Part shown: positions 16,468-24,017 of the stretch, piece by piece
Numbering within the stretch: the stretch's first letter is position 1
How the letters are laid out: every line of letters begins with the position of its first letter
NCBI GenBank assembly: GCA_025964555.1
Contig: JAOPYQ010000009.1
Span: forward strand, 1-64,000
Length of the DNA stretch: 64,000 bases
Direction: 5' to 3'
Origin: Thermoleophilia bacterium
GTDB taxonomy: Bacteria; Actinomycetota; Thermoleophilia; Gaiellales; SKUG01
Notes under the pieces: generated by a model
Database searches by the model: none
The model's input: only the letters and a program-made list of their open reading frames with translations
What the model was told of the DNA's origin: nothing
Made by a program: the position numbers and the translations under genes

Positions 16468-16686
16468 TCAACGATCTGGAACGAGCTCCGCGGCTGGGAC
16501 CTTCAGCGCATCCGCCATACGGACGAATTCGGTCAAACTAGGCTCGACCACACCTGTCTCGATCTCGTTCACTCGCGCAAGATTCAACCCGGACGCCTCC
16601 GCGAGCTCCACGATGGTCATGCCCGATCGAATGCGGGCGGTCTGGATGCGGGCGGCTATCTCTTGAATGGTCTCGGTCATATCCAT
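16468..16686 (-). CDS. XRE-family helix-turn-helix regulator
   Basis: A 72-residue protein made up almost entirely of a Cro/CI-type helix-turn-helix: IAARIQTARIRSGMTIVELA, SGLNLARVNEIETG, EPSLTEFVRMADALKV. It binds DNA, probably as a dimer, and may control its own promoter and the divergent MarR gene. The intergenic region 16687-16806 would hold both promoters. Small XRE proteins of this kind are common in mobile elements. A second ATG at 16680 is also possible. It lies between ECF copy 1 and the MarR-type gene. Confidence 0.8.
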   Translation of the reverse strand: MDMTETIQEIAARIQTARIRSGMTIVELAEASGLNLARVNEIETGVVEPSLTEFVRMADALKVPAAELVPDR

Positions 16687-16806
16687 TGTCGGAGCTTATT
16701 CGACGTATAGGTGTCAACCGTTTTCAGGGAGTTCCATGGTCCGGGTTCCCGCTCATTCAGGCAGGATGTCCAAGTCACCGCACGGAACAGCACACAAGGA
16801 TCGAAC

Positions 16807-17373
16807 TTGGAAAGCTCCAACTGGAAGCGCGCGGTAGAACTCATGCGCGCCGACCCCGCTCAGATGGGCGTGCAACCCGACAATGCTTGTCGATTATTGC
16901 TCCGTCTCGGTGCGGCTCAACTCGGGCACATGGGACAGCTACGTCGAGCGCTCGGCGTCACGATGAGCGAGCTGCATGCGCTGCTGTCGCTGTGGGATGG
17001 CGGGCGCTGCTCGATGAGCGAACTCGCCGAGCGCGTCGACCTGAGCCGAGCCGCGATGACGACGCTTGCTGATCGCATCGAGCGTGCTGGATTCCTCGAG
17101 CGTATTCCGGACCCGTCGGATCGACGCCGCGTCTTGCTCGGCGTCACGCCGAAGTGGGAGAAGGACCTGTTCAACAGTGCCAGCGGCTTGGTGGAAGGTG
17201 CACGCGCCGTCGCGGGTGCCGCACAGGACTGGCAAGCCAGCGCCGGTGACATCGCGCGCCTTCGCCAGCTCCTTCGCAACGACGCAGACCGCTTGCATGC
17301 CGAATCTCCGAAGCGAGCCGGCAATCGAGTGAAGCCCGCGGTCGTCGAGGATGACCCGACCTCCTACTGGTAG
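16807..17373 (+). CDS. MarR-family transcriptional regulator
   Basis: A protein of about 188 residues with a MarR winged helix: ALGVTMSELHALLSLWDGGRCSMSELAERVDLSRAAMTTLADRIERAGFLERIPDPSDRRRVLLGVTPK, which includes the DxRR wing motif (SDRRRV). The family represses genes for stress or efflux functions and responds to small ligands. The start is uncertain: TTG at 16807 has a well-spaced AAGGA (16796-16800), a GTG at 16711 would add 32 residues without a ribosome site, and an ATG at 16843 would shorten it. It is divergent from the XRE gene and ends convergent to the LuxR-type gene. Confidence 0.8.
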   Translation: MESSNWKRAVELMRADPAQMGVQPDNACRLLLRLGAAQLGHMGQLRRALGVTMSELHALLSLWDGGRCSMSELAERVDLSRAAMTTLADRIERAGFLERIPDPSDRRRVLLGVTPKWEKDLFNSASGLVEGARAVAGAAQDWQASAGDIARLRQLLRNDADRLHAESPKRAGNRVKPAVVEDDPTSYW

Positions 17374-17420
17374 TACCGGGAACCGTCCTTGAGCCGCTTG
17401 ATGTGAGGAGGGGCGGTTTC

Positions 17421-17822
17421 CTAGTGCGAGGGCGCGAGGTGTGGCAGTCCTCGAATGGTCGCACCCAGAATCTCACTCGGTCGGATTGCGCCAACCTTGT
17501 ACTGCAGCCGCTTCTTGTATTGCCGGACTGTCGGGATTCCGAGCGCAAGGTCGGATGCAATCTCGCCCTCGGTCTGCCCCTTCCAGAGTCCTATAAGGAC
17601 ATCCTCTTCGCGAGCAGATAGGCCGTACCAGTCGCGGGCCGAGATTGGATGCTCCCCTTCAACGGGACGTATCGCGAACCTCGATGAGCCCGCCGATTCC
17701 CCCGGCTCCCTGAACGGTCGAGACGACTGGAGCTCTGCGAGCGCAGGCGGAAGCGTGCCGTGCTCGGCAAGAAGTTGAGTTGCTGAACGCGCGTGCGGCG
17801 CGACGGAATCTTCGTGACCCAT
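17421..17822 (-). CDS. LuxR-type helix-turn-helix protein
   Basis: A 133-residue protein whose C-terminal 65 residues form a LuxR/GerE helix-turn-helix: LSAREEDVLIGLWKGQTEGE, then IASDLALGIPTVRQYKKRLQ and a final recognition/dimer segment. The N-terminal half is unlike receiver, PAS or autoinducer domains and may be mostly disordered. Standalone proteins of this type regulate nearby promoters. The divergent region 17823-18052 contains a perfect palindrome (17914-17931) that could be its operator, and the next gene across it encodes a secreted protein. Confidence 0.75.
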   Translation of the reverse strand: MGHEDSVAPHARSATQLLAEHGTLPPALAELQSSRPFREPGESAGSSRFAIRPVEGEHPISARDWYGLSAREEDVLIGLWKGQTEGEIASDLALGIPTVRQYKKRLQYKVGAIRPSEILGATIRGLPHLAPSH

Positions 17823-17913
17823 ACCAGGTGATGTCGCGAACGCCCCACAAGTTCACGACCGCTCGTAAAGTCGCCGCAAAATAGGCTATTGGGGATGATG
17901 GATGGCTTGCCAT

Positions 17914-17931
17914 GACATCACTATTGATGTC
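17914..17931. promoter_or_regulatory. Palindromic operator candidate
   Basis: GACATCA-CTAT-TGATGTC is a perfect 7-bp inverted repeat with a 4-base spacer. It lies in the 230-base gap between the LuxR-type gene (start 17822, minus strand) and the secreted-protein gene (start 18053), 92 and 122 bases from the two starts. Size and symmetry fit a dimeric helix-turn-helix regulator. Confidence 0.45.
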
Positions 17932-18052
17932 TTGATATCTACCTTTGCCTGTCACATGCTCCCAACTTCTGCAGAGCGGCAATTTTGGCGCAAAGCGAAT
18001 CGAGCGGATCGGGTCCCGCGCGGACCTGCTTCGGATCAACAAGGGAGAGGTA

Positions 18053-18415
18053 ATGCGAAGAAATATCTTGATCGCGCTCGCGGCACTGACGGTCGCGTTG
18101 TCGGGTCTCGTTGGCGCGTCGTCGGCGTCGGCATCTAGCTACCAGTGGTTCGCCGGCTACCAGTACGTGGAGCAGGCGTACTCGACGAACTCGCTCATGT
18201 ACCGGACCTACGCGGAGAACCGAGGCACCACAGCGGCGGATCGCTCTTGGCAGGTGAACCTCTACACGAGTGGCGGCGCACAGGCGGCCCACAGCCATGC
18301 AAACGCCACCGTCGTGTACGTCAACTACAGCGGTCCGTACAACACGAACTCGTCATGCGGGCGATGGGATTACGCCGGCGGCAGCACCTACCGAACCTGC
18401 ACCTACAACTACTGA
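18053..18415 (+). CDS. Small secreted protein, about 120 residues
   Basis: A signal peptide (MRRNILIALAALTVALSGLVG, cleavage after ASASA/ASS near 27) is followed by a mature domain of about 90 residues rich in Tyr, Ser, Asn and Thr, with two cysteines near the C-terminus (SSCGRWDYAGG and YRTCTYNY) that could form a disulphide. The composition (YQWFAGYQYVEQAYSTNS) suggests a compact beta-sheet protein. The family is not recognised. A secreted toxin or bacteriocin-like protein is possible but unsupported. The ribosome site GGGAGAGG lies just upstream. It is followed after 8 bases by another secreted-protein gene. Confidence 0.7.
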   Translation: MRRNILIALAALTVALSGLVGASSASASSYQWFAGYQYVEQAYSTNSLMYRTYAENRGTTAADRSWQVNLYTSGGAQAAHSHANATVVYVNYSGPYNTNSSCGRWDYAGGSTYRTCTYNY

Positions 18416-18423
18416 GGTATCAC

Positions 18424-19026
18424 ATGAAGCGCACATTGAAGTACATCGCATGCGGCACTTCGGTGGTCGGGCTCGTCGCGCTTGGCGTGGCAACGACCGG
18501 CTGGGCGAACGAGAAATCACCCGACCGACCGGTCGCCACCCCGGCCACCGCTCTGTCAGCGTCGGACTTCAGCGGGCTCGGGGCAAACACGACCGCGAAC
18601 GCTACAGCTGATGAGGCCGCACGACTCCGTGGTCTGCTTCCCGAGGCTCGTCATGGTTCGGCGAAGTTGCTCGTCAATGCGAACGGTGTCCGGGTGGCCG
18701 CGGGTGTAGTTACCACAGATCAGGGCGACCAGGTCTGCACCACGGCGTCGCAGTTCGGTGGCGACGCGGTGTTCGGCAGCTGCTTCGATCGCCTCACCGG
18801 TGGGCGCATCGCCGCGACCTTCGGCTCGAGCAAGATCGGCGCGGTCGTGACTGGCATCGTCAGCGACGACGTGACAGGCGTGACGCTCATCTCCAAGTCC
18901 GGAGCTGAGAACACGGCAGCGGTGTCCGCCAATGGGTTCGCGTGGGCCGGGGCCGCGGACGACCCCATCATGAGCGCCCGCCTGGCGCTCGCGGGTGGTG
19001 AATCCACCACTGTCGACTTCGCCTAG
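18424..19026 (+). CDS. Secreted protein of unknown function
   Basis: A 200-residue protein with a signal peptide (hydrophobic run SVVGLVALGVATTGWA, residues about 12-28) and a beta-rich mature domain containing two cysteines about 20 residues apart (DQVCTTASQF and FGSCFDRLTGG). The later part, AAVSANGFAWAGAADDP, is alanine/glycine-rich. Similar domains follow ECF or stress genes in actinobacteria, but I cannot name the family. It is the second gene of a two-gene secreted-protein operon closed by a very strong terminator at 19044-19088. Confidence 0.65.
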   Translation: MKRTLKYIACGTSVVGLVALGVATTGWANEKSPDRPVATPATALSASDFSGLGANTTANATADEAARLRGLLPEARHGSAKLLVNANGVRVAAGVVTTDQGDQVCTTASQFGGDAVFGSCFDRLTGGRIAATFGSSKIGAVVTGIVSDDVTGVTLISKSGAENTAAVSANGFAWAGAADDPIMSARLALAGGESTTVDFA

Positions 19027-19043
19027 GCGAGCGTTCGACGGAT

Positions 19044-19088
19044 GGGGAGTGGGACGGCGGACTTCCGCCGTCCCACTCCCCTTTTTTT
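19044..19088 (+). terminator. Strong intrinsic terminator
   Basis: A perfect 17-bp stem (19044-19060 with 19065-19081), a 4-base ACTT loop and a run of seven Ts (19082-19088). It ends the secreted-protein operon and separates it from the ECF sigma gene that starts at 19141. Confidence 0.93.
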
Positions 19089-19140
19089 GGGCAAGGTCGA
19101 ACTGCGTGAACTTTCGGCTCGAAGGGGCCATGAACAGGTG

Positions 19141-19734
19141 ATGGATACGGACGAGGCCCAAAGCGACGCGTTGATCATCCGCGATTCGCTCCACGACGCT
19201 GCGCAGTTCGGCGCACTGTTCGACCGTCACTACGACGATGTATGCAGCATGGTAGCTCGACGCTACGGACCTGAACTTGCCGACGAAGTAGCGACCGAGA
19301 CGTTCCTGATCGCCTTCGAGCGTCGTGCGAAATATCGTGACATGCGTGGTTCGGCTCGGCCGTGGTTGTTCGGTATCGCACTCAACCTCTGCCGCCAAGC
19401 GGCCCGTCGACGCGCCGTGGATGCACGGGCGCTTGCGCGAGCGATTGCCGGAGAGCCCGTTGCCGTTGCACCCGCACATGCCCACATCGAACGCGAGCAG
19501 GAGCGGGAAGGTCTGCGCGTCGCGATGCCGCAGATCCTGGCGGCCCTCGCCGAACGAGATCGCGACGCACTCCTCCTGCACTGTTGGGAGGGGTTGTCAT
19601 ACGACGAGGTCTCGATCGCACTCGGAATTCCGATCGGAACCGTGAGATCTCGGATCAACCGTGCGCGAAAGATCGTGTCGCGCGGACTTGATGAGCACAT
19701 GACAATCACGGGGAGTGCCGGCCATGTCAAGTGA
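19141..19734 (+). CDS. ECF-family RNA polymerase sigma factor, copy 2
   Basis: A 197-residue sigma-70 family protein with region 2 (ALFDRHYDDVCSMVARRYGP, then ADEVATETFLIAFERRAKY and WLFGIALNLCRQ) and region 4 (LLHCWEGLSYDEVSIALG, IPIGTVRSRINRARKIVSRG). It directs transcription from a specific promoter set, probably when its membrane partner releases it. The ATG at 19141 is preferred, and a GTG lies one codon upstream. Its end overlaps the partner gene by 11 bases, the same overlap as in copy 1 on the other strand. Confidence 0.85.
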   Translation: MDTDEAQSDALIIRDSLHDAAQFGALFDRHYDDVCSMVARRYGPELADEVATETFLIAFERRAKYRDMRGSARPWLFGIALNLCRQAARRRAVDARALARAIAGEPVAVAPAHAHIEREQEREGLRVAMPQILAALAERDRDALLLHCWEGLSYDEVSIALGIPIGTVRSRINRARKIVSRGLDEHMTITGSAGHVK

Positions 19735-21289
19735 ACCAAGGCTCGATCCGTTCGAGGCGGTACGAATGGTGCGGCCAGTAGACCTTCCCCCACGCGACTC
19801 GGCGAAAGCCGATGCGCGGCGCCAACTACAACGCGCGCTGTCGGATCCGGGCTCCCACCGCTCTGGGCACCGACGGCTTTTCCGACGCCCGCAATTCGTG
19901 GCCGCAGCCATCGTGGCGACCGCTGGCGCGGTCATGTTGATCGTCGCGCTCGCGCCGGAGAACCCCGCCAGTGAACGAACTGATCCATTCCTCGGACCGA
20001 ATACGGCAGCAGCGCAGGTGCTTGTGCAGGCTGGGGACTCTGCGGCCGACGTTGACTGGGCGCCCCTGCGCAGCGGTGAGTACTTCCACGTTTACACAGC
20101 TTCGATCCCACCCCTAGGCGCCGGACAACGAATGACGACAGGGCCGGTCGGACTCGAGCTGTGGCTCGATCGCAGCGGCCAGGGCCAAGCGATCAGCGTG
20201 CAGGGAGCCATCGATCCAAGTCGCGTCCCGTCCATCATCCGGGGTCAAGACGGCGAACCCAGCGGATACGCGGCAACTACCCGCCCGCCCACGGAAACGC
20301 CAAGCCTCTCCGAAAGCTTGGCCAAGCCAAATAGCGTGACGACGATCATCTGGACCCCTGATGCCCCAGATGGTCATCAACTTAGCTGGGTACGCCAGCT
20401 CGAAGGCTTCGTTCAGACGCACAACGCCCGGATGGCGGGAGTGCCCAACACCACACAGCCATCGGCTGAAGCGAACATGCGCCAGCAGTGGGGCCTTACG
20501 ATCGACCAGGTGGAATCTCTGCCCACCGTAGAGAGCGTAAAGCTGGATCGTGCACTCCAGGATTTGTTGGACGATTTCATCGCCGACCCATCGGCCCGGC
20601 TCGGGAGGATCCCCACAGGTGCGTTCGGCTCGACCGCCGAAAGCATCGATCATGAAGAGCGAATCGAGCACGTCGTAAAGCTGCTTGGCGGAGCCCCGCT
20701 ATCACCTGCCGCACGCAAGTCGCTGTATCGCTGGCTCGCAATGCAGCCCGATGCGACCGTCACGCGAGAAGTACGAGATGCGATGGGACGCGAAGGCGTG
20801 CGCGTAGAATTTCGATCGAACTTCGAGCAAGAGATACCCGCGCGGCAAGTCACGGTGCAGCAACTAATCGATAATGCGCAGCGAGCAGGGATCTCGGGTC
20901 TCGACGACGTTTCGTTCGTGACCAACATCGACGTGCAGGGAGATGAACCCAACGGCCGACCGCGGGACGTCGAGGTTGGTCTGGATCAGGCGTACTCGGT
21001 GCCCGCGCACCGGCAGGAACGCGAGTGGGTCGTCTCGATTGTGATCGATCCAGACAGTGGCGAGTTGCTGCAACATGCGGTCTCGACGTCTCAGCGCTCC
21101 ACAGCAGGAGTGCCGGAACTGATGCGCAATCGCGACGGTCAAATCCAGCTCGTTCCGCCCTCCAGGTTCCGCCTTCTGTCAGAGACCGGAGCGTCGATTT
21201 CATACCTGCGCCGCGACCGGGTCAAAGACATCGACGCAGTATCACCGGTCTGTGCAGTCGGGCCCGAAGTGTGCGACGCGACGCCGTAG
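19724..21289 (+). CDS. ECF-associated single-pass membrane protein, copy 2
   Basis: A 521-residue protein with a cytoplasmic N-terminus (about 70 residues), one membrane helix (VAAAIVATAGAVMLIVALAP) and a large extracytoplasmic domain. It is a paralogue of 14226-15767: matching blocks include VLVQAGDSAADVDWAPLRSGEYFHV, RIEHVVKLLGGAPLSPAARKSLYRWLAMQPDA, and the C-terminal VCAVGPEVC. The shared order sigma-then-membrane-protein suggests the membrane protein controls the sigma factor, although the zinc-binding anti-sigma motif is not evident. ATG 19724 is preferred over GTG 19715. Confidence 0.65.
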   Translation: MSSEPRLDPFEAVRMVRPVDLPPRDSAKADARRQLQRALSDPGSHRSGHRRLFRRPQFVAAAIVATAGAVMLIVALAPENPASERTDPFLGPNTAAAQVLVQAGDSAADVDWAPLRSGEYFHVYTASIPPLGAGQRMTTGPVGLELWLDRSGQGQAISVQGAIDPSRVPSIIRGQDGEPSGYAATTRPPTETPSLSESLAKPNSVTTIIWTPDAPDGHQLSWVRQLEGFVQTHNARMAGVPNTTQPSAEANMRQQWGLTIDQVESLPTVESVKLDRALQDLLDDFIADPSARLGRIPTGAFGSTAESIDHEERIEHVVKLLGGAPLSPAARKSLYRWLAMQPDATVTREVRDAMGREGVRVEFRSNFEQEIPARQVTVQQLIDNAQRAGISGLDDVSFVTNIDVQGDEPNGRPRDVEVGLDQAYSVPAHRQEREWVVSIVIDPDSGELLQHAVSTSQRSTAGVPELMRNRDGQIQLVPPSRFRLLSETGASISYLRRDRVKDIDAVSPVCAVGPEVCDATP

Positions 21290-21367
21290 GTCGAACCCCG
21301 TGCATCGAATCGAACCGCCAAGGCGGATCGGCAGACCACCGGCGCTATCTCAAATCCACTTAGGAGA

Positions 21368-21381
21368 CACATGTCCACTGA
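21368..21381 (+). repeat. 14-bp direct repeat, left copy
   Basis: CACATGTCCACTGA here includes the start codon of the 102-residue gene. The identical 14-mer occurs at 23913-23926, immediately after the stop of the ATPase gene, and both copies are followed within one base by CGCA. The pair therefore brackets the two-gene ATPase module and may be a recombination footprint. Confidence 0.4.
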
Positions 21382-21679
21382 ACGCATCGATGACGTCGAA
21401 GCCGCACGCATGCAGTCGTCGATTGCCGAAATCGTTCAACTGGCCGAGGCCGAATTGCCAACAGCCGCTTACCTCGGCAATCAGGCGCTCATCAGCCACG
21501 ATTGGAACGTCACAAGCCGCAAGCTCTACCGCATGCGTACGCATGCGGTGGATGCGAAATGCGAATACCTTGCCGAGCTCATCGAACTGACGCTCAGTCA
21601 GCTGGACCCAGATGAACACGAGGGCTTCTACGAACGCCACAGATCACACGACATGGACGGACGAGGACGACATGACTGA
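21371..21679 (+). CDS. Small protein co-transcribed with AAA_13-type ATPase
   Basis: A 102-residue, predominantly helical protein (MSTERIDDVEAARMQSSIAE, AEAELPTAAYLGNQALISHD, AVDAKCEYLAELIELTLSQL). It has no signal sequence or known motif. TAGGAG at 21361-21366 is a good ribosome site. Its 3' end overlaps the ATPase gene start (21672) by 8 bases, so the two are almost certainly translated together and may work as partners, the small protein being a possible regulator or effector of the ATPase. Confidence 0.65.
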   Translation: MSTERIDDVEAARMQSSIAEIVQLAEAELPTAAYLGNQALISHDWNVTSRKLYRMRTHAVDAKCEYLAELIELTLSQLDPDEHEGFYERHRSHDMDGRGRHD

Positions 21680-23912
21680 CGAGTTGGTGAATGCATCGAT
21701 CGAGGTAATCCTCAAGAACTGCTACGGGATTGGCTCCCTTCGCGAGACTTTCGACTTCGCTGAACCCGCAGATGCCCATGTCATCTACGCCCCGAACGGC
21801 GCGATGAAAACTTCGTTCACTAACGCGTTCGAAGACGCCGCGATGGACCGCGACACAGCCGACCCCCTGTTCCCCGACCGACAGGCGGAACGCAAGATAC
21901 TAGGGAGAGATGGGCTCCAATTGAGTCCAGAACAGATCCTGACCATCCCGTCGTTCCGCCCACAATACGAGTTGACATCGGCAACAGCTCGCTTGCTCTC
22001 CAACCCCGACCTACAGGCTCGCTACCAGAAGCTGCATGAACAGGTTGCATCCGAGACCGAGTCGTTCTTGGCCCTTCTCGCATCCCAGTCGGGCGTAAAG
22101 AAGGGCGTCGCTCGCGAAATCTCGAGCGCTTTCGAGACCCAAGAACCTGTTCCGGCTTGGTTGGACAACGAGGTCCTCAGCCAGATCGACGACGCCGATC
22201 CGTCATTGGCCGACATCCCCTATACGACAGTCGTGGATTCAAAGGTCCAGGACGCGCTCAGCGATCCAGCACTTCGCGCCGGCCTAGAGCAATACGTGAC
22301 GCGACACCGCGAGGTGTTGGAATCGTCATCGTATTTTTCGCACAGTACATTCACGCTCGCTCGCGCAGGCACGCTCAGCAAGGAGCTCGTCAAGAACGCC
22401 TTCTTTGAGGCCGGACACTCCGTCGTGCTTAACGACAAGGCGAAGCATGGCGCCACGGAGTCGTTTCAGTCCGCTTCCGACATCGACAAGCTCATCAAGG
22501 CCGAGCGCGAGCGCATCGCAACCGACGCAACGTTGAAGGGCGTGTTCACCAAACTGGACGCGGCCCTCGAGAGAAACGTCCAGGTCAAAGCGTTCCACGA
22601 ACTCATCAAGGCACGCCCCGACCTCATCCCACACTTACAGAATCTCCCCACTCTCTATCGCAATCTCTGGATCGGGTACGTCGCGGAGCACCGCGAAGAG
22701 GCCGCGAAGTTGGCGGCGCTCTACCGGTCAGTCAAGGTCAAGCTCGCCGAGATCGCCGAAGAGGCCCGCGCCCATACATCCGCCTGGGAGCACGCCGCCG
22801 AGGAGTTCAACGAGCGCTTCGACGTCCCATTTCGCCTGATCGTCGCCAACCGAACCGATGTCGTTCTGGGCGTCGCGACATTGCCTGCTGCGGAGTTCGA
22901 GTTCATCGACATCAAGGACGGGGAGCCAGCAACTCCTGATCGACTGACATTGGAGAAGACGCTGAGCCAAGGCGAACGACGAGCGCTCTACCTACTTCAC
23001 GTAATTTTTGACATCGAAGCGCGGCGCCGAGCTGGCGGCGAGCCAACGCTTGTAATCGTCGATGACATCGCCGACTCATTTGACTACCGGAACAAGTACG
23101 CGATCATCCAGTACCTGCACGAAATTGCTCACGATCCTCAGTTCCAGCTGATTGCGCTCACCCACAATTTCGATTTCTTCCGCACGGTCATCCGACGCGG
23201 AGTGGCGACGAGAGGGCATATCGCGACCCGAAACTCGAAGCGCCAGATAACCCTCCGAAAGCCCGGCGCACTCGACAACCCATTTCTCGAGCGGCTTCGC
23301 CCACATTTCTTCACGCACCCAGCGAAGCGAGCGGCGACGATCCCGTTCCTTCGGAATCTCCTTGAGTACACCAAGGGACCTACGCATGAGCATTACTCGA
23401 CCCTGACCAGCCTGCTCCACTGGAAGGCGGAGACGCCAACGATCACGAACGCGACGCTCGCCCAGATCTACGAGTACGTCACCGACGGCGTCGATTCACA
23501 TGGCGCCCTCGACTCAACCGCTCTCGTCTATTGCGACATCTTCGCCGCTGCAGATACGTGCTCGGAGTCGTCCACCGGCAACCACTTCAATCTCGAGGAC
23601 AAGATTGTGCTGTCGATCGCATCTCGGCTGCACGCGGAGCGGTACATGATCGAGCGAATTGATGACGCTGATTGGGTTGGAACGATCACGCGAAACCAGA
23701 CCTCCCAACTCCTCACTCGATACAAGAAGGACTTCAAAAATGAGCGCGAACAGGCGAAGGCTCTCGACGCGGTCAACTTGCTAACGCCGGAGCATATTCA
23801 CCTCAACTCCTTCATGTACGAGCCACTCCTCGACATGTCAGACGTCCATCTCCGCAAGGCGTACGCCGACGTACGCAACCTGTTCCAATCGATCACCACG
23901 TCGCGCCCGTAG
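21672..23912 (+). CDS. AAA_13/RloC-like ABC-type ATPase, probable phage-defence protein
   Basis: A 746-residue SMC/ABC-like ATPase. Walker A is the variant YAPNGAMKTSF (about residues 37-47, with Ala-Met in place of the usual Ser-Gly before Lys). The signature is LSQGERRALYLL (about 431), Walker B LVIVDDIADSFD (about 460) and the H-loop ALTHNFDFF (about 494). The middle section is helical. The MKTS form of the P-loop and the DDIADSFD Walker B are typical of AAA_13-like proteins related to PrrC/RloC, several of which abort phage infection. The C-terminal 200 residues are unassigned and may be the effector. It forms an operon with the overlapping 102-residue protein. Confidence 0.7.
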   Translation: MTDELVNASIEVILKNCYGIGSLRETFDFAEPADAHVIYAPNGAMKTSFTNAFEDAAMDRDTADPLFPDRQAERKILGRDGLQLSPEQILTIPSFRPQYELTSATARLLSNPDLQARYQKLHEQVASETESFLALLASQSGVKKGVAREISSAFETQEPVPAWLDNEVLSQIDDADPSLADIPYTTVVDSKVQDALSDPALRAGLEQYVTRHREVLESSSYFSHSTFTLARAGTLSKELVKNAFFEAGHSVVLNDKAKHGATESFQSASDIDKLIKAERERIATDATLKGVFTKLDAALERNVQVKAFHELIKARPDLIPHLQNLPTLYRNLWIGYVAEHREEAAKLAALYRSVKVKLAEIAEEARAHTSAWEHAAEEFNERFDVPFRLIVANRTDVVLGVATLPAAEFEFIDIKDGEPATPDRLTLEKTLSQGERRALYLLHVIFDIEARRRAGGEPTLVIVDDIADSFDYRNKYAIIQYLHEIAHDPQFQLIALTHNFDFFRTVIRRGVATRGHIATRNSKRQITLRKPGALDNPFLERLRPHFFTHPAKRAATIPFLRNLLEYTKGPTHEHYSTLTSLLHWKAETPTITNATLAQIYEYVTDGVDSHGALDSTALVYCDIFAAADTCSESSTGNHFNLEDKIVLSIASRLHAERYMIERIDDADWVGTITRNQTSQLLTRYKKDFKNEREQAKALDAVNLLTPEHIHLNSFMYEPLLDMSDVHLRKAYADVRNLFQSITTSRP

Positions 23913-23926
23913 CACATGTCCACTGA
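23913..23926 (+). repeat. 14-bp direct repeat, right copy
   Basis: Identical to 21368-21381 and located directly after the ATPase stop codon. Together the two copies delimit a 2.5-kb cassette. Homologous recombination or slippage between them would remove both genes precisely. Confidence 0.4.
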
Positions 23927-24017
23927 CGCAATCCGGTCTTCGCCCACTGCCCTGTATCCGGCCGGAACGCTATTGGTGATGTGTGACCCTCGAGCGCTGT
24001 AACCCAAAGGATCTTCG

